Below are positions 47,517 to 58,576 of a DNA stretch of 64,000 bases, in pieces. Positions within the stretch are counted from its first letter, which is position 1; the number at the start of each line of letters is the position of its first letter. The position numbers were made by a program, and so were the translations under genes. Below the pieces are notes generated by a model. It ran no database searches. It was not told where the DNA came from and saw nothing but the letters and a program-made list of their open reading frames with translations. The stretch spans positions 124,001-188,000 of the forward strand of contig JBAJFE010000039.1 of NCBI GenBank assembly GCA_037903355.1, given 5' to 3'. The DNA is from Trichuris trichiura (taxonomy: Eukaryota > Nematoda > Enoplea > Trichinellida > Trichuridae).

Positions 47517-49463
47517 ATGCAAGTTATATTTATGTCTTTTTCTAAGTGTTATGTCATTATGTTTGGTCGAATCATTCGTAAGTTATGCATATTTGCGCAG
47601 TCGTTCTCACATGCTTGCTATATCGAAGGTCGAGCATTGGGTAATTTCCACCCCGGTTTGCCATCTCCTGTCAAAAGTGCTCCTGTGGAATCGGCATTTT
47701 TCAAATCGTATGTCGAGCGTTTGGAGCTTCAGTGTCGCCAACAGGACGAATCTGTCGTTGCTGCCTATCCAGAATGGTTGTCTTCCTTAAAGAAAAAGCT
47801 GGCTCTCAGTTCGAGCAAGTTACACGTGAATACTGCTTATGCTTTGGAGCAAATAACGGGAAGTGTTCAGAGTGCAAATGACGCAGAGTTAATTTTTCTT
47901 ATAAGACTTTTGGCCGACACGTTTGATCGCTCATTTTTCGTTCATCCTTTACCAAGCTCAAATGGAAAACCGCTGCGCGAGTTTGCAGAGGCACTGTATA
48001 CTCGCTTTAATTCGATCCAACGGTGGGAAAACCAGCATGATCTACTGAAATCAATCATTCTGGCTGTTGAGGTTAACAGGTTAACTTCCGAATTCTCCCT
48101 GACAGCCACTGCTTCAAATGTTTTGAAGCTTGAAAAGGCTTACCTCCTGCGTCTCGTTTATTTCTTCATGAAACGGAGGGAAATTCCCGAGCTGATCATG
48201 GAACCTTTAGAAAAAGCGATTTCCAATCAATTAGACAAGCTTTCACTGGACGATCTTGCTTTGATAGCGATATCGTTTTTTAAGTGTAAGCGACGTATTC
48301 GCACTTCGAATATAGTAATGCGCATGGCTGAACTTCTATGCTCTCGATTAACACTGGGTTGTGTAGCCAATGTTTCTGTGACTGCTATTCTAAAACAGCT
48401 TCGATATGTAGAGCGCGGAGAATTTTGGACTTACCTGAGAACATTAGTACACAGTTTTGCTCAACTTCCTTTGGACAAGTTCATGTTGATCCATTGGGTT
48501 CATCTCGCCTATTGGTGTACGAAACTTTGCTTCTTCGATAAGCAGTTCGCTGTCGCACTTTTAGAAAAATATTCCAGCTCACGCGGTCATCTTCGTGCTA
48601 AAGACGCTGCTATAATTTTTCATTACTTCACATTACTTAATTATCCCGAAATTGGCAGCGAGGGATCGGACAGTGTTGACGAATTATTAATCGACGAATT
48701 CAGGAGTAAAGACATTCTTGACAGCTGTAACCGATTTCCTGAAGTCCTCAGCGCAGCTTTGAGATGCGCCGCCATGCGAAACAAATATCCGATGGATTTG
48801 ATAAAACGTGCTTTTTCTCGAGAGTTTTTGGACCTTTTCTCGGAAAATCGTCGTCATTACTTTCCACTCACGGATATATTTTTCCTCGACTGCTCTATTG
48901 CTATCGACAGACCGGAATGCAGTGACCATCGGTTGAACATGGCCGATTTTTTCGCAGTGACGGCGGCACACAAGAATATAGGAAGATGTCCCCCAGAGAA
49001 AGCTGGAGGCAGCAAATATTCCAGACTATGCGCATCACTGATTCATACGCTATGCGAGGAACTTCATTGCTGCCAAAGTGAAATTTATTTTGGTGCTGTG
49101 CTACCTCATTTTACTGCTCCAGATTTGTTGCTGTCATTTTCCAAGGGAAAGCTTCGCAAAGGAGACATCCCGCTGGTGCTTAAAAGCTACTCATTCCAGG
49201 AGCTTCAGGTTCCAAGTAGTGAAACTCGCGTGGTTCTCTTACTATGTCATAACAATCGGTGTCGACTCTTCACAACAACTTGGCTAGGGCATGTGGAAGC
49301 CCGTAAGCGACAGCTCCTTCGTCTTGGCTACAACATTGTGGAATTGAATGGGCACGAACTTGACCATGTACCTATGAGTTCCTCCAATAAACGGCGCTTA
49401 ATTGAAACGCTCAACAATTTCAACAAAGAACGCGTTAGAGGAGCAGTTGTTCGCATTTTTTGA
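47517..49463 (+). CDS. FASTK-family protein with C-terminal RAP domain
   Basis: A 648-residue intronless frame. FASTK/FASTKD proteins act in mitochondrial RNA granules on stability and processing of mitochondrial transcripts. The C-terminus (about residues 575-640) is a RAP domain: RVVLLLCHNNRCRLFTTTWL, HVEARKRQLLRLGYNIVELN, then a Leu-rich last helix. The middle is helical repeat-like sequence (for example YLLRLVYFFMKRREIPELIM, LDKLSLDDLALIAISFFKC) typical of FAST domains. The N-terminus is basic and hydrophobic with few acids (MFGRIIRKLCIFAQSFSHAC from Met15), consistent with a mitochondrial presequence. Met1 at 47517 or Met15 could start it; a TATCAG just upstream could be an acceptor for cis- or trans-splicing. 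I cannot assign it to one FASTKD paralogue. Confidence 0.82.
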   Translation: MQVIFMSFSKCYVIMFGRIIRKLCIFAQSFSHACYIEGRALGNFHPGLPSPVKSAPVESAFFKSYVERLELQCRQQDESVVAAYPEWLSSLKKKLALSSSKLHVNTAYALEQITGSVQSANDAELIFLIRLLADTFDRSFFVHPLPSSNGKPLREFAEALYTRFNSIQRWENQHDLLKSIILAVEVNRLTSEFSLTATASNVLKLEKAYLLRLVYFFMKRREIPELIMEPLEKAISNQLDKLSLDDLALIAISFFKCKRRIRTSNIVMRMAELLCSRLTLGCVANVSVTAILKQLRYVERGEFWTYLRTLVHSFAQLPLDKFMLIHWVHLAYWCTKLCFFDKQFAVALLEKYSSSRGHLRAKDAAIIFHYFTLLNYPEIGSEGSDSVDELLIDEFRSKDILDSCNRFPEVLSAALRCAAMRNKYPMDLIKRAFSREFLDLFSENRRHYFPLTDIFFLDCSIAIDRPECSDHRLNMADFFAVTAAHKNIGRCPPEKAGGSKYSRLCASLIHTLCEELHCCQSEIYFGAVLPHFTAPDLLLSFSKGKLRKGDIPLVLKSYSFQELQVPSSETRVVLLLCHNNRCRLFTTTWLGHVEARKRQLLRLGYNIVELNGHELDHVPMSSSNKRRLIETLNNFNKERVRGAVVRIF

Positions 49464-49901
49464 CTTTTTCGCAATGCTCATTAAAACGATTACAAACATT
49501 TTCAGCAAAATTACTATAACCACTGTTAATAAGATTGGTATGCATGAAACTCAGTTATTTCATAGTTGGTCTTTTGGTTCATGGGATGGTACTGACTCCT
49601 TTAAAACGTACGTCAACTTTCGCACACTGGAAATGAAAAAGAAGCAAAACCTACTGAAAATCAAGCTACGGCTAAATAATTTACTCAAGCTAAGTTGAAT
49701 AAAAAGTATTGCATGAAACTGAATCTGATTTTGTTGCATGAATCCATAAGGCAACGTTTGTGTTAGTACTTACTTTTCACTAATACGGTAATCAAAATAA
49801 CTATTCAAACTGTTAAGGCGAAGTTACGCAGTTAATGCTGAGCGTTCTGTTTTGCTGAAATGATCCATTGAAGTGTTAATTATATCTGAATTCGATTCAA
49901 A

Positions 49902-52599
49902 ATGGACACAGTTGACATTAACTTGAACGAGTACAGACAACCTTGGGAGACTGATCACGCGTGGAATATTCGAAGTAGATTTCTTCGCCGTAACTGGGGT
50001 AAGGTCTCCAAAGAGAGGTTATTTTGCCTTTCAAGTGTTTTTATGAACATGGAACAGTATGATTGTTGGTAGGATATTTATCTCTCCTATAAAGGCCTTA
50101 CTGAATACTTTTTTTTCAAGTTACCCTGATTCTGTTATGGATGAAGTGCGAGAAATGGCTGGAGACTTGATAGAAGCATACCACAATCCAATTAAAGCTT
50201 TGGCACAGCAGATATTGCCACGACGTGAACAAAGGGATGACATAAGTGAGTTTCTATGATTATCAGGAACCTTTTACCTGCAACTGCTGATCGTTGGAAA
50301 GAAAGCGCCCTAGGTTCTGAAAGCCCCGAAGACTTGAAACTGTGTGCTAGTACAAATAAACTGTTTGCATGCTCTCCGCAATAAATAAGCACGTGAAATT
50401 TGCCCAAAATGAAGAAATTGACACCTTAGCACAGTGTTTGCCGACCTTTTCTCGACCACGGTTCCCACTTGGAACTCAGATTTTCTCAAGTCTCTTAGCT
50501 GCTAGGCATTTCAGTTTTCATCGGTATTTTTGCTTGCGAATTTTACACAAGATGTCATTCTATTCCGAGCGTTCCATCGTTGAGTCAAGACATTGTAATC
50601 AACGTACTTAATGCCGAACCGGACCTCAGCGGTTTCCTGAGTGGAAGTTTTGCCACTGCTCTCCGTTCTCTACACATTGTTTCAATGCCGTGACTAGTAT
50701 ACGTTTAAGCGTAGCCTTACGCTTAAGATTAAGTCGAACTACATAATTTTGAATCGATTTCAGCACAGACACAGGAAAAGGTCACTATAGCACCCCCTTA
50801 CGGTGAAACGGATATGCCAAAGTTTAAAACTTATTGAACGTCAAAACTTCATGCAGTTTATGCTAACAAGGTCGAACTCTTGAATTAGCTGATATAACTA
50901 ATAATTGACTTCGATGAGTCCGCAGTTTTACTGGGAGTTTTCGGCAATATGGACGAAAGACTCCTAGATGCCCCTCTAGTCTACTCAATCACGGTTGGTT
51001 TGCAGACTTCTGAGGATCAGGCTGGTACGCATCTTTATTGCGGAGAAGAAGTTTCATTCTATACTCTTTTAACCACTCGCTGCTGAATCGAGTACGGAAC
51101 TCGTGAGCGCCATTTCCTTGATACGTACGCCGAAAGCAGTCAATACGGCGCTGCAAGACATGCAGCTTGACAGTTTTTGTACTGTACCTTCCTGAATGCC
51201 ATACCTAAGCGATAGCTTCGTAGACTTCGGCTCTTTCATAGTTTTGCAATCGCAGAAGGCTGAGGTCCGTCTTCTCCAATAAGCTTGCAACGTTCAAACC
51301 ATCCTGACTGCTTGATACGTATATACGAAGTCATCGCGGGAAGGTGAAGTATCTTTTTAATAGCTTGACGAATAATGCGATCAGCAGTTCGGGTAAACTG
51401 TTTGGTGGCGGATCGCCAAGATTAACAGTTGTTTACCCTGGTGATCACGCGACTCCCTGAGTTGCAGCTCTCTTTGCGAAGGCAACACCGTATGATCACT
51501 GCACGGCTAGTCCTTAGCATTAGGAAAAAACAAAATGCACTTTTCGTATCGAATGTGTGCCACTGTCTAACCCATCGTGAGTTAGAGGCTTATGCGAAAC
51601 GGAAAAGTGCAGTAAACAGACGAAACTCTAATGGCTCATTCTTAACAGTACCGTCTTCGACGTGCTTACTGTTCGAAATAATCTTTCTAGGCTACATTCC
51701 AACCAAGATGAGACGTACTAGCTCCCCGGAGAGCAGACAAGGAAATCATGGCGCGTCTAGTTCCAAAACACGACATGAAGCTGAGGATACTGACGAGAAG
51801 CGGGTGAAGGACCTCTTCTGCAGGCTGAGAGCTCAGCTGAGTGTAGCTGCAAAAGAAGATAATCCTATTCGAAGGTTGAACGAATTGTGCAACCTCGTAA
51901 AGTGCGTGTGGCGTACTGAATTGACGAATAATGAGTGTACATTGCTGGTATGTGAGTGTTTTATTTGTAACATTTGTATTTCGCTTGATGAGTCTTTTCT
52001 TTCCTTGAGCTTAAATACATTTTGAACAGGTAGATGAAGTTATCTTATTGACCCAGTTGCACTGGGGTGATCCACTGCAAGCAAAGATGAACGCTTGCGA
52101 TACGGCATGCGAAATCTTACAACGTCCGAGTCATCGCCTTGTTCGTGTAAACGGAAGGATGATCGGTTCTGCTAAGTTTCAACTGCATTCTGGTACCGAA
52201 GATACAGCTGTTCACCAAGAGCCATCTGCATGGCGTCTGTCCGGCTTGACTAGAAGTCTTACAGCACTGAGCAAACATTTCGAAAGTATGAGCATTTCCA
52301 GTTGGCGATCGAAACCTCATGCTGCCTTAACGGAAGTGTGCAAGGAAGTTTGCCTACCTATTGAAATCAACCAGAAACGTTTGGTTGGCTGGAGTGAGCA
52401 GTACACAATGATATTAGGTGGAGTAGTCATTTGTGACATGGAGGTACGTGCTGTTCCTAAGAATAAGCCTCACGTTCATCCTGAAGATGAACTATGCTTA
52501 AAGACTATTGACAGTCTCTTGGAATTTGGTAAGCAATACAAATTAAAAGAAGTTGGGAATGGAGTTGTGCACATGGTGAAAGTTTCCAGGCAGCCCTAA
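49902..52599 (+). CDS. XTBD (XRN2-binding) protein, probably spliced to a dsRBD-like C-terminal part
   Basis: Exon 1 (49902-50068) and exon 2 (from 50121) make an XTBD domain: EYRQPWETDHAWNIRSRFLR, RLFCLSSVFMN, then YPDSVMDEVREMAGDL. XTBD docks the nuclear 5'-3' exonuclease XRN2; CDKN2AIP, CDKN2AIPNL, NKRF and C. elegans PAXT-1 carry it. Exon 2 has two possible ends. It can run to a stop at 50257-50259 (101 aa in total), or splice at ATAA/GTGAGT after 50245 in phase 1 to 51691-51947 and then 52030-52599, all in phase, giving about 372 aa. The long form adds a charged linker (RRTSSPESRQG), a helical NPIRRLNELCNLVKCVW, and a C-terminal stretch with KPHAALTEVCKEV and VVICDMEVRAV that resembles a divergent dsRBD. 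XTBD plus dsRBD is the CDKN2AIP layout. The alternative is two separate genes; I favour one. Confidence 0.75.
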
Positions 52600-52957
52600 C
52601 GTTTAAAGATTTGCTCGGCATTTGGCTATGTTCCAGTTTGAAGCTGTCATACTTTTTTGCTGCAGTTACTCTCACTGCATTCAGTGTTGTTGGTTGCATT
52701 CACGCGCAAAGAATTAAAACTTCCGACGGATAGACATCGTAGCGCTTACTGGTTTGCAGTAGTGTTGGTGATTGTATCTCGCTAAAAAGTTCAGCCCTTG
52801 TCGAAAGCGCCTCGCAATGTACAGTACCGTAGCTGATGGTAACACATGGCGTAACAGTACACGAGCTTTCCTTACCACCATAGAACAGAAGTTGTGTCTA
52901 GTCGTGCGAGAAAAGCAAACAATAAAAAGTACCCTAATCTTGCAGTACAAAACGTGG
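52600..52957. other. Convergent 3' spacer
   Basis: A 358-bp gap between the stop of the XTBD gene (plus) and the stop of the unrecognised gene (minus). The two transcripts run toward each other, so their 3' UTRs may overlap. No other feature seen. Confidence 0.5.
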
Positions 52958-54655
52958 TCATACAATGTCCTCCACATGAATAATGAGTTCAGCATCAGAA
53001 TTTGGATTGCGGCGCTTCTTAGTGCGCTTTCTTCTTTCACTCTGGTTGCTAACTTCACTTGGAAGGGGCAGTTCCGCTGAAAGAGGCCTGAAGGAAAACA
53101 TAACATGAAATTATCTTCAAACGTGTAGAAAGCACGGTACCTTGGAGGAACTGTTGTTGAACTTTCCGAATTATTAACATAAACTTCCATTCCAATCGTA
53201 GGCACATCTTCGTATTCAACAGAGACGTCAGGCATGGAAAGTTGTACTTCGACCTTTTCCTCCTCGCATGGAACCAAATATACAACATTATCGCTGACGC
53301 TAAAAGTCAAGCCCGCTGTCTCAAACACATTTCGAAAGAGTAGTATATACCTTTCTGAAGAGATGACTTTTTCTTCCGTAGTTTCAGTCAGCTCTTCACA
53401 TTCTGTTAACTGTTGATTCACAGCGTCAACGTTCGTGACTTCATACTCATTGCTTCTCTTATCTCTGAAATCACTAGACTAATTTAATGTTGACATCACT
53501 AAGTTAAAATTCAAATAATGATATTACGTTAGTTCTTCGTTTGTAGCACTCTGTAATAAGGCCACATCATACTCTGAATTCTGAGGAAAAACTGTTGACA
53601 ATTGCTGTTCAACTGAATGATACGGCACTCCTTCTAGCAGTATACTAGAACTAAGGATGCAAAAATACATTTGGTTTGAAGTTTATTCTGCTAAACGAAC
53701 TTTTGATCCTCGTGCCACACCATGATTTCGCCTGACTGTGACGGTGTGCATTCGATCGGAGAGGAACAAACGCCCTCTTGACATTCAAGTAAACCACTGC
53801 TACCGTGACAGGATCTACTTGAAATTTTTTTTCAAATCTCTATTGAAAGTAAAAGTTGGACATACATAGGTTCATCGAATTTTTGTAGGATAACAGGTGA
53901 CGCTGAAGCTGCAGCCGAAGTTTCACTTTCGCAGACATACTCTGCGCTTGTTGAATTCACAGTGAATTGTTGTGCAGTTGCGGACTTCGTGGCCCTAAAC
54001 AAAGCTATCGTTTGATTTAGTTCAACTACAGAGAGAAAAAACAAACTTTAAGTTTAAAGCAATATGCTTCAACCCGTTTAGAGCTTCGTTGAAGTTGATC
54101 CCATTACTTCTCTGACATTCACAAGCCTTTTCATCAACATACTGCGTTGAGTCGGTGACGCCTAGCGCAATTTCATCAGCAATTCTACAAGCACTGGTGT
54201 TACGAAGATATATGCATGTGGTTAAGTCGTCAAAAGGCACACAACTTAGCCTTATGTTCATCCGGCTGCTTGCAATTTTTAAGCCAGTAGGACGGCTGTG
54301 CAATCGAAGCACTGATGCTCTTTTCGGATGATGAATTGTCCGACTCATCGGTTAAACTATTAAATCACAAGAAAAATTTGACCCTGAGACACTAGTCGGT
54401 CAGCGCAAACCTTCTTAGCCAACGGCTATCTTTCATCGATGCCATTTCTTCCTGCACGTTCATTTCACTTGAGATCATTTTAGAAGAATCTCTGCAACAA
54501 AGATGTGAAGTTGGAGATAGGCTTTGTCTCGAAAGAAAACATACACTTCTGTAGTCGAACAACTTGCTTCCCCGCATTCCATTGCATCCGCTTCGAACTT
54601 TTCAGCCTCCTTTGGCACATCGAGAATCACCTGAGACTTTGTTAATTCTTCTGAA
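52958..54655 (-). CDS. Unrecognised multi-exon gene with C-terminal nuclear-localisation-like motif
   Basis: I do not recognise the family. On the minus strand, coding-like blocks with splice signals are: about 54560-54640 (VILDVPKEAEKFEADAMECG), about 54400-54500 (KMISSEMNVQEEMASMKDSR, WLRR), about 54060-54190 (ACRIADEIALGVTDSTQ, ECQRSNGINFNEALN), about 53870-54000 (ATKSATAQQFTVNSTSAEYV), about 53700-53820 (GLLECQEGVCSSPIECTPSQ), about 53530-53650 (GVPYHSVEQQLSTVFPQNSE), about 53145-53470 (SSERYILLFRNVFETAGLTF, PDVSVEYEDVPTIGMEVYV), and the last exon to the stop at 52958 (SERRKRTKKRRNPNSDAEL). The last junction (PPAG/GTACCG to CTTCAG/G) fits in phase 2. Composition is Ser/Thr/Glu-rich and low in hydrophobic runs, with a basic KRTKKRR, suggesting a nuclear, partly disordered protein. 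Start and exon order upstream are uncertain. Confidence 0.5.
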
Positions 54656-55951
54656 AAAGTTGCTCATAACACGCTGCGAGCATTGACAAAATTAAAATGC
54701 TCACAGGTTTAAAATATCCCTTTAAAAATGGCAGAAATTACGACTCGCATAAGAAAGGAAACGCCCTTAAACCCTGCCATACCTATGGTTAATACCACCT
54801 GAAAAAGCGGTCACATCACAGCAGTAAACCTTTTAACACGGTTTCCGACTACATGTGTACGGTAATGTCTATACCTGGACCTAATCGTACTAATAAAATC
54901 CTACATACAATATGAAGCAGTGTTCCGTACTAAAAAAGCACGTTTCAAGATTCTACGCTGCCGCGTTAAGGCAACTTTTCCCCAAGGGACCGACTGGAGT
55001 TTTTTCAGAGGCGACGGAAAGCGCCGGGGTCTTACTGAATTTGCGGTAGACTATATACGGCTTTAAGACGTGACCAGACATCCATGTGTTCTTGAGAAAG
55101 CCGCTAGCTTCAGTTTGCGTGACTCGTTTATGCACAGGACAGAACATAGATGAGTTTCAAATTGGTCCCAAAAGGCCAATCTTAAGTGCTCTAGGCAGAT
55201 TCCCTATTTCAGTATAAATTCGCGCGAATTGCTGGCAAAGGTCTCTGTTATAGCATCGCATTTTACCAATGATGGATGATCAAGACGCAGATATCATCAA
55301 ATGGCACAGCTCAGCTATTCTGCACCTTTCCATTTGCACTGTAGGACGAAATATACTTGTAAATGATTCATATTTGTCAGCTTTCTTTGTTCATTAGCGG
55401 ATGACTAAAGTTTCTGTCTGAACTTTGATTATAAGCAGCCATGCTGTTTTCCTATTGCCATATTGTTTCAAAATTAATGTGGCGCAATGTCTCCTAAAGA
55501 GAGCGATATCGTCTCCCAGTCGGCAATTCGAGGTCTTTGCGGGGCAGTGGAACGTGAGGTGTTATCAGCACTGGAAGTCGACATGAAAAGTTGCAACTCA
55601 GACAGGGGCCTCTCCTGCCGCTCCATTTTCTCTCACCGAAATTTGTAGCGACCGACACAACACCACCGATGCCAAAATCCTATCGGGAACAAGGCCAAGA
55701 TTTCCGGTTGGTTTATCTGCATCTTTTCTCTCCAACTTTTCTTATGGTGGGCGGCTAGTGCCAGCGAATAAGCTCAAAAGGCACTGGCCAATCAAATCAC
55801 GGAATGATAGAAAGATTAGGGCCATGAAAGGGGGCAGTGGCGACACTCAGCTTGGAGTATCCTGTTTTAAACAGTCAAACCATAGAAGATAGTTTGCGCA
55901 AGTAAAAATGTTCAGTTAAAATCTTCAAGGAAAAGAAAAGTAAAAACGCGG
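54656..55951. other. Spacer with a fold-back family end segment
   Basis: About 1.3 kb between the unrecognised gene and the PHF14-like stop. At about 54880-54958 it carries the family end segment (CAGTGTTCCGTACTAAAAAA then GCACGTTTCAAG). No gene is supported; a 64-codon open frame at 54953-55147 has no recognisable motif. Confidence 0.5.
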
Positions 55952-58576
55952 TTAATGCGTGTTGGATACTTCTAATAAAACCGTAGGTTTTGGCAAACCT
56001 GGGGCAAGCGGAGACGCAGCATAGTTTTGTCCAGCTGCGTTCGCCGACTCATTCCGGTCCACCAATTCCAAAGGAGACATACTTTCTGATTCTGCCACCT
56101 GATTATAGCTTGGCAAGTTCTTTAAGCAATCGGCAACTCTGGAAAAACATTCGTCTAAAAGTGCACGAAAAAAATTCGTTCGACGTATGTATACTGGCCA
56201 GAAGATTCTTCTTCATGGTTTGACTCCTTAGAAGGCAACGCTTGCGGATGCCTAGCAAATCGCGGGCTACGTCTCAAAGCTTTCACGGCTTTATCATGAG
56301 GTATAAAACTGTCTTTCGAATTCTGGCTAACTGCTTCCGATTTAGACAGCGACCGAACATCTTGTTTCATCCTCTTTTTAGGTGTTGTTTCTTCATCTGA
56401 AGAGACTGAAGGCAACAGTAACACTGGTCGATTTTCCGGATAATCATTTTCCTTGCCATCAAGTGCAGTCAGTTCGCCACCACATATATCCTTTCCGGTA
56501 AGCGAAAAGATTTTCACAACTTCCCTTACTGCAGGATGTACTCGCTTAAGAGCTTCTTTCTCTACCGCCTGAAACATCATGCCGGCAACTGAATGTTAGA
56601 TTTTTAAGAATGGTTAAAGCCACATAAGCTAGTTGCTTGCCTAAGCTTATATCATTTCTGCGAGAAAAACAAATTAAAGATGCTGAGCGTATACCAGTTC
56701 AAAAAAACCATTACTTAAAAGCACTTGCATTATTAGAAACTTTAGTGTTAACAACAAAAGAAGACGCTGATAATGACATTACAGGTATATTCGCGCTGTC
56801 TTTATGCAAACACCAACCTGAAATACTTTGAAAGTCAGTTATACTACACAATGGTCTCAAGCGATGGTCGGAGCTTTAAACAGTTTATCCTTAGCGGGAA
56901 AATAGAGACAAAAAAAAATAAAAGCGATGCTACCGCCATGAACAAAGTCCACGTTACCAATCCAACATTTTTTCAGAAAAAAACGATGATTTTTTACATT
57001 TAAACAAGACGGCGTGTCCCAAAAAAACACAAGCTACCTACAAACGTATTATACGAACACGAAGCTTTCTTACCTCTATTGCATTGCATTTATTTTCCAT
57101 TTTTTCATTGAACTCGTTAGTGCATCTAAGAGCTTCCGCCCGGGCGTGATAGTAATAGAAGAATTCTTCACTGAACGCCACCGGAATACTTTTGTCAAAC
57201 AGTATACCATCAATGTATAGTTCAATAGAACGCCTCGCCAGTCTCTTTTTTCTCAACGCCTGATTCGCGTGCATCTTATTTTGACACAGCTTTTCCTTTT
57301 TGCGATGATCCAAAGTTATAAACTCAGCGAATGCCGTTGCAGGTATTTCTACGTCGTCTTTCATCGTAGCGGTCAAATTTTTGGAAACAGTCTGTTCCAA
57401 CTTCTTTGTTGGTTTTATACTGAGATCACTACGAGAAAAGTTGAGCATGTGCTGTATAATTTCTTTGTACAACTTTTTGTTATGCTTGCTCGCCTCAATG
57501 TCACGATGATCATAGCACCAGACATAGAAAACATTCGGTTCAGCGTCGTGGACAAACAAACCGGCACGTTGCGCACAGGATACATGCATAGATTTTTTAC
57601 ATAACCCTGAGTCGCACAGCACGCTAACCCCGCAACAGGCGAATTCGCTATCCTTGCACAGTACGCATGGATTTTGACCGAATTGACTGGCAAGTTCTAA
57701 GAGATTTGGCCTTTCGCATAAAGCATCATTTTCGTCCAACAGCTTTTTGTGCACCATAGCGCATACGACATGAAAATAATTACCAACGTCGGTAACTCGC
57801 ATGGCGCCACCTCTTACCGGGCAAAGTACGCAAAAGGGTGCATCGCTACCACTGCTATTCTGACCTATACTGCAGCATGTGTCGCAGAACCATTGAGCCA
57901 CATTTTGAGGAAACAAATTCGAACCGTAACATCGCCTGTGCACCGGTAGACCGCATGCAGCGCATGTGACTACATTTCCGCCTTGTAAACAGATCAAACA
58001 GATTTTAACCGAAATGTCGCTTGACACACTATTAGTCCCATCCGCACTCGAGCTAACAGTATCAATAGCTTCTACACTACTTGTGTTCTCCTCATCTTCT
58101 ACTTCAGATAATTCCTCATCTCCCTCCTCGCTGCTACAGTTCATAGCTTCGCGGTCTTCTTTTTCGTTCTGGATGCTAACCACAGTTTCCCACTCTGAAT
58201 CACGAAAGGAAGAATCCAGTTCTGACTCTGAAGAGTCTTCATGACCAGAACTTATAGATGCATTTGTAGGCATGTTCGGTTCACCGGTGTTGGTGGAATG
58301 ACAAGGCGAGACACGTTGACTAGCTATAAACGGAAGAACAGAAAAATTTAAAGTAAAGAAAATAGCTAACAATGTTTTGACTAACCAACATCGTTTGAGA
58401 CGTAGCTTAGATGACTTTGCGGTTGTGAACCATCCATCGTATGCAAGAGTTGGTCGTCGTCTGTAAAAGGAAACCGGAAAGGTTCTACTGAAAATGGAAA
58501 TCGAATAGCAATACAAACCTTTACTGAAAAATAGATCCATATTCTTCAATGATTCAGCAATCTGCAGTCTAAACAA
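55952..58576 (-). CDS. PHF14: PHF14-like PHD-finger chromatin protein
   Basis: Chromatin reader type; vertebrate PHF14 binds histone H3 through an N-terminal PHD-zinc knuckle-extended PHD module. The main exon (57074-58323) holds an acidic Ser/Glu region, then PHD1 (CLICLQGGNVVTCAACGLPV then HRRCYGS and WFCDTC), a zinc knuckle (CVLCPVRGGAMRVTD, YFHVVCAMV) and extended PHD2 (CVLCKDSEFACCGVSVLCDS then MHVSCAQRAGLFV, YVWCYDH). A helical segment with EEFFYYYHARAEALRC follows, as in PHF14. Exon 56195-56568 joins in phase 0 (KCNAIE to AVEKEALKRVHPAVREV) and carries the basic KKRMKQDV and RRSPRFARHP; the last exon, 55952-56138, ends LLEVSNTH-stop. Short introns occur near the 5' end, so the start is either MDLFFSK at 58540 or the ATG at 58576. 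The two C-terminal PHD fingers of vertebrate PHF14 are not found. Confidence 0.82.
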
